This document shows, piece after piece, positions 61,049 through 64,000 of a stretch of DNA of 64,000 bases. The stretch covers positions 868,001-932,000 of the forward strand of contig NZ_CP047950.1 in NCBI RefSeq assembly GCF_014280075.1. The letters are read 5' to 3'. A program made the position numbers and the translations under genes. The stretch comes from Synechococcus sp. A15-62. GTDB taxonomy: Bacteria; Cyanobacteriota; Cyanobacteriia; PCC-6307; Cyanobiaceae. The first letter of the stretch is position 1, and each line of letters starts with the position of its first letter. A model generated the notes under the pieces. It did no database searches. It was not told the DNA's origin and saw nothing but the letters and a program-made list of their open reading frames with translations.

Positions 61049-62509
61049 TCAGTTTCGGTTGGGCGTGACTGTGTTCCGGTTCAGCGAATCCTCTCCACGT
61101 CGATGGATCTCCCTGGCGTATTCGGTCCATGCCCCTTGCCCCCAGTACCGAAAGCAACTGGTTTCCAGCAGCAGCAGATGCAGTAACGACTCCTGATAAG
61201 CCAGGGTGCGGGTGGTGGTGGGGTCTGCGGCGACTGATGGGTCGAACCGCGCATGAAACTGAGCGCTGAGTTGATTCATCGGGCCCAGAACATTCGCGTA
61301 ACCCTCGACCCAGCTCAGGTTGTTGGTCCAGGACGCACCCTCCATGCTGAAGCTGGTGTCGTCAGCCATGAGTTTGCTGATGGTCTCTTCCAGCCCTTCG
61401 GTTGAGGTGTTGTCGCCAAGTTCACTCCAAAGGCGGTGTTGTTGCACCGCCTGGATGGCGGGGAAGTGGTGAGGATCCACTCCGTTGCGCTCCAGAGCCT
61501 CCAGGTATTCACTTCCGTTGATGGCCGCGGTGCCTTTGGGGTTGTCACGGATGTGGCGATTGGCCTGCCGGAAAGCCTCTGGAAATTCATTCATCATCAC
61601 CCCACCGTTTTCTCCATCGGCAATCTGGCTCACCAGTGCTGGCACCTCGACGTCACCAAGACGTTGCCGTTCGCAACCCAATGCCTCGTAATAAGGCTGC
61701 ATCTGCCCCACAAGTTTGGTGTCAGACCCCTGGGTTTTGATCAGTGCCGTGATGCTGATCTCCTCGCCCCGACTGTTCCTGGCCAGAAGTTGATTGGGAA
61801 CGAAGCATTGGCTGCGCTGCAGTGGGCTCCCGTCCATGCACTCAACGCTGTGCTCCTGCACCAGGAGCCACTGATATCCCGCTTCCTTAAGGGCTTTGAT
61901 GAATTCGAAAAGGGTGTCGGGATGGTTGGGTAACGCCATCTCCGGTGGAGAGAACCCTTTGACTCGTTCCAGGGCAGCGCTGCCAAAACTGGCCTCGAAC
62001 TGCTGTTGCCAGGCGCTGATCTGCAATTTCAGGTCTGGGATGGGTGTGGACGGAGCCACGGCATGGCTCCAAAAGGTTCCAAGCCACTCCACATGCCCCT
62101 GCATTAAAGGATCACAGGCGAGGTAGTCGAGTGCATCGCCAATGTCGCGGCGCCCCATCTGCTCGATTCCCCAGAGCAGATTGCCCGAGTAATCGAGCAT
62201 GATTCTTGGGCTGCAGCCCTCATTGATCAGTTCCGGCAGCAGGTCGGCAAGACGCCGATAGCAGTGGGCGAATGGTTCGGCGTTGTGGTTATCACCCTCA
62301 TTGGGGTGATCCAGCATGTACTGGAGATGGGAGATCAAGCTCTTGTTCGCTCCCGCTGGCACCGTCGGTTGGTGCATGTGGAGAGCGCAAGCAAAGCCGG
62401 AATGCAGGTGTTCAAGATCGATCGCACTGTTCGACCAGACCTGCCGTTGTTTCCGCATCACAGCAGCAACGTCGGCTTCTCGTCCGCTGATCGGTGGACA
62501 GCCTGTCAT
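61049..62509 (-). CDS. Glycoside hydrolase family 57 protein
   Basis: A 486-residue enzyme of the GH57 fold, which acts on alpha-glucans. Recognisable parts are FACALHMHQPTVPAGANKSL near the N terminus, EGCSPRIMLDYSGNLLWGIE, WLGTFWSHAV, FSPPEMALPN and an active-site-like VLVQEH-type segment (YQWLLVQEHSVECMDG). The start MTGCPPISGREADVAAVM at 62509 is chosen over a longer frame. It may work on glycogen with glgB, by inference. Confidence 0.85.
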   Translation of the reverse strand: MTGCPPISGREADVAAVMRKQRQVWSNSAIDLEHLHSGFACALHMHQPTVPAGANKSLISHLQYMLDHPNEGDNHNAEPFAHCYRRLADLLPELINEGCSPRIMLDYSGNLLWGIEQMGRRDIGDALDYLACDPLMQGHVEWLGTFWSHAVAPSTPIPDLKLQISAWQQQFEASFGSAALERVKGFSPPEMALPNHPDTLFEFIKALKEAGYQWLLVQEHSVECMDGSPLQRSQCFVPNQLLARNSRGEEISITALIKTQGSDTKLVGQMQPYYEALGCERQRLGDVEVPALVSQIADGENGGVMMNEFPEAFRQANRHIRDNPKGTAAINGSEYLEALERNGVDPHHFPAIQAVQQHRLWSELGDNTSTEGLEETISKLMADDTSFSMEGASWTNNLSWVEGYANVLGPMNQLSAQFHARFDPSVAADPTTTRTLAYQESLLHLLLLETSCFRYWGQGAWTEYAREIHRRGEDSLNRNTVTPNRN

Positions 62510-62525
62510 TGCACTCCGCTCGTGA

Positions 62526-62786
62526 TCACCAGCCGGCACGCGGTGTTTGGCGCAGCATGCCTTCCCAATGATCGCGCCAGGTGCGCTGATCGCCAATGCC
62601 AGCCAAAAGTTCAACCTCAGCAGGGGCCTGATTCAGCCGATGCCTCCAGCGGGTGATGTCTTCGGCTTGATCAAGCCAGGTGCTCATCACGTCGTGACGA
62701 ATCGCCTCCCCATCCCAGTGGTGCTGGTCGGCTGTGTTTTGCGACCAGCGCATCAATTCATCCAGGCTCAGTGGTCTGAATCCCAT
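62526..62786 (-). CDS. Small hypothetical protein, 86 aa
   Basis: MGFRPLSLDELMRWSQNTAD, then TRWRHRLNQAPAEVELLAGI. Helical, tryptophan-rich. It is 16 bases upstream of the GH57 gene on the same strand, so probably cotranscribed. An in-frame start at 62876 would add 30 residues. No family recognised. Confidence 0.6.
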   Translation of the reverse strand: MGFRPLSLDELMRWSQNTADQHHWDGEAIRHDVMSTWLDQAEDITRWRHRLNQAPAEVELLAGIGDQRTWRDHWEGMLRQTPRAGW

Positions 62787-62970
62787 GATTGTCAGACCTG
62801 TGATTTGCTCGAGTTCAAAGCGACGCAGAACGTCTCCAAGGCCAAAGAAGTGAAGAAGGATCATTGAGTTGATCACTTTTGCGTGAAATTTATGAGCCTT
62901 TTTTGTCCGAATTGTTCAGGTTGATGGTCTTTGCTTTTGGAAATATTTCAATTAGATCAACATCCAGGGC

Positions 62971-62997
62971 TTGGCACTCATGGCTTGAGAGTGCCAA
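62971..62997. promoter_or_regulatory. CIRCE-like HrcA operator
   Basis: TTGGCACTC, nine bases, then GAGTGCCAA. The CIRCE consensus for the heat-shock repressor HrcA is TTAGCACTC-N9-GAGTGCTAA. Only the third base and its symmetric partner differ, so pairing is kept. It lies 24 bases before the MIF-like gene, upstream on the plus strand. Confidence 0.75.
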
Positions 62998-63021
62998 GCT
63001 TCTCCCAGCATTCTTGAGCCG

Positions 63022-63360
63022 ATGCCTCTGATCAATGTGCGCACGTCGCTTCCAGCACTGAAAGACGGATCAGCGTTGTTGCAGGAGCTTTCGTCTGAGT
63101 TGGCCAATCAGACGGGCAAGCCGGAGGCTTACGTGATGACGCTTCTGGAGACAGGCGTTCCGATGACCTTCGCCGGCAGTCATGAGCCCTGTGCCTATGT
63201 CGAGGTGAAATCGATCGGTGCGCTGCGTCCGCCTGCGATGACAGCTGCGTTCTGTGAGCTGATTCAGGCGAGGACGGGAATCCCCGCCAACCGGGTGTAC
63301 ATCGGGTTTGAGGATGTGCAGGCCAGCTGCTGGGGATGGAACGGCAACACCTTTGGCTGA
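63022..63360 (+). CDS. MIF-like phenylpyruvate tautomerase family protein
   Basis: A 112-residue protein of the macrophage migration inhibitory factor fold, trimeric in known members, with the catalytic N-terminal proline as Pro2 (MPLINVRTSLP). Family strands ELANQTGKPEAYVMTLLETG, ALRPPAMTAAFCELIQARTG and RVYIGFEDVQASCWGWNGN are clear. In plants the relatives are light-inducible ATLS1-type; the bacterial role is uncertain. A CIRCE-like operator is directly upstream, so heat-shock control is inferred. Confidence 0.9.
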   Translation: MPLINVRTSLPALKDGSALLQELSSELANQTGKPEAYVMTLLETGVPMTFAGSHEPCAYVEVKSIGALRPPAMTAAFCELIQARTGIPANRVYIGFEDVQASCWGWNGNTFG

Positions 63361-63394
63361 TGCTCTCCCATACTGAGGCCGAGATCGCGCTCTG

Positions 63395-63574
63395 GTGGTG
63401 ACAAGCTCTCCTCCCGGCACTCCGGGCAACCCACGTCAAACCACGTTGATCGCATCGTTGCGTGAAAGGTTTCGCTTGGCGGAACAGAACCGTGATGCCA
63501 AGGCGAAGCAGGCTCTCTTCCGCGAAGCGATCTATCTCGGCATTCAGCCGCAGGTGATTACGGAAATCCATTGA
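63395..63574 (+). CDS. Small hypothetical protein, 59 aa
   Basis: Read directly. From GTG: VVTSSPPGTPGNPRQTTLIA, then SLRERFRLAEQNRDAKAKQA and a hydrophobic end IQPQVITEIH. Its stop overlaps the next TTG start. Unknown function; likely cotranscribed with the MIF gene 34 bases upstream. Confidence 0.55.
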   Translation: MVTSSPPGTPGNPRQTTLIASLRERFRLAEQNRDAKAKQALFREAIYLGIQPQVITEIH

Positions 63575-64000
63575 GCAGCCCCAGGTTGCTGCTGTTCAAA
63601 ACACTGTGGGGCTGGACTGGGTCCCTTGAACAGGCCTGCTCCTCCGCTGAATGCGAGCGCTTTGATGGCCTTGAGGTGAACCTCGATCACCCTTGTCTTA
63701 AGGCTCTTCAGCCTGAAGGGATCCGTCGCTGCCTCTCCGATGCAAAACAGCATCTGATTGTTGAAATTGTTACCGGGGGGGATTACACCCCCGATCTCAA
63801 CTGCTCTCCATCGCAGCATCTGGATCAAGTTCAGCGCGGCTTGGAGCGAGCCATGGCGCTGGCCCCGCTCAAGATCACTTTGATCACCGGCAGCGATAGC
63901 TGGCAAGAAGTTGAGCAGCATCGTTTTCTCGACAGACTTTTGGACAAAATTGATGCGTGTTCGATTCCGGTGACGCTCGAGACGCATCGCAGTCGTTCTC
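63571..64000 (+). CDS. Sugar phosphate isomerase/epimerase-like TIM barrel, N-terminal part
   Basis: The frame is open from a TTG overlapping the preceding stop to the window edge, 143 codons. It shows a xylose isomerase-like barrel pattern: FKTLWGWTGSLEQACSSAEC, FDGLEVNLDHPCLKAL, HLIVEIVTGGDY, KITLITGSDSW and SIPVTLETHRSRS. The enzyme and substrate are not identifiable from this part. The gene continues off the right edge. Confidence 0.7.
   Translation, partial: MSSPRLLLFKTLWGWTGSLEQACSSAECERFDGLEVNLDHPCLKALQPEGIRRCLSDAKQHLIVEIVTGGDYTPDLNCSPSQHLDQVQRGLERAMALAPLKITLITGSDSWQEVEQHRFLDRLLDKIDACSIPVTLETHRSRS

Noticed and set aside
1-64000. tRNA, rRNA, CRISPR array, insertion sequence or prophage
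   Set aside because: I looked for tRNA T-loops, direct-repeat arrays, transposases and phage structural genes and found none. The GH24 lysozyme-like gene lies among housekeeping genes.

Overview
The window looks like chromosome from a marine picocyanobacterium of the Synechococcus/Prochlorococcus lineage, most likely a GC-rich marine Synechococcus. Supporting genes are psbA (D1), plastocyanin and two cytochrome c6-like genes, ndhD, a CP12-like protein, a Ycf51 protein, a group 2 sigma factor, a cyanobacterial AbrB regulator, and many short cyanobacterial families (DUF2214, DUF1824, DUF2605, DUF1499, DUF3104, Nif11). I see no rRNA, tRNA, CRISPR array, insertion sequence or prophage. The strain cannot be named from sequence alone.

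Layout. 1-8.5 kb: the 3' end of trpA, an AbrB regulator, a cytochrome c beside a Nif11-cupin gene, small membrane and secreted proteins, a sigma factor, a metallopeptidase, an L,D-transpeptidase, hisIE and a QueD-like gene. 8.7-12 kb: a MIP channel convergent with clpB. 12-16.5 kb: an accessory stretch of very small genes with two long gene-poor gaps (13.15-13.67 and 13.92-14.93 kb), then a four-gene operon led by cytochrome c6. 16.5-24.9 kb: plastocyanin, an epimerase, hemE, glgB and a run of hydrolase and small genes. 25-46 kb is dense housekeeping: tamB, a ROK kinase, proA, folB, a lipase-like gene, prlC, ndhD, thrB, glk, thrS, trpS and a CDF transporter. 46.4-47.5 kb: psbA with a strong terminator. 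47.6-61 kb: a second accessory region full of proteins of 30-100 residues, many in tandem pairs, with a DUF481/NTF2/P-loop operon, a TauE exporter, CP12, DoxX, rpsU and a DUF2130 nuclease-like pair. 61-64 kb: a GH57 enzyme, a MIF-like tautomerase behind a CIRCE-like palindrome, and the start of a TIM-barrel isomerase.

Functional links. Photosynthetic electron transfer (psbA, petE, two c6-like cytochromes, ndhD) and glycogen/glucose metabolism (glgB, GH57, glk, ROK kinase, CP12) recur across the window. Several short-protein families occur two or three times: Nif11, a YDIREI-tail family, an LEA-VITNEE family, and an L(S/T)xxQxF family. These are the main accessory signal. The items most worth a second look are the CIRCE-like operator before the MIF gene, the DUF2130 plus cysteine-motif gene pair, the repeated small-protein families, and the terminator-like hairpins in gene-free DNA.

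Genes whose start differs from the longest open frame are noted individually. About fifteen small genes were read directly from the bases because they are too short or too edge-bound for routine ORF calling.
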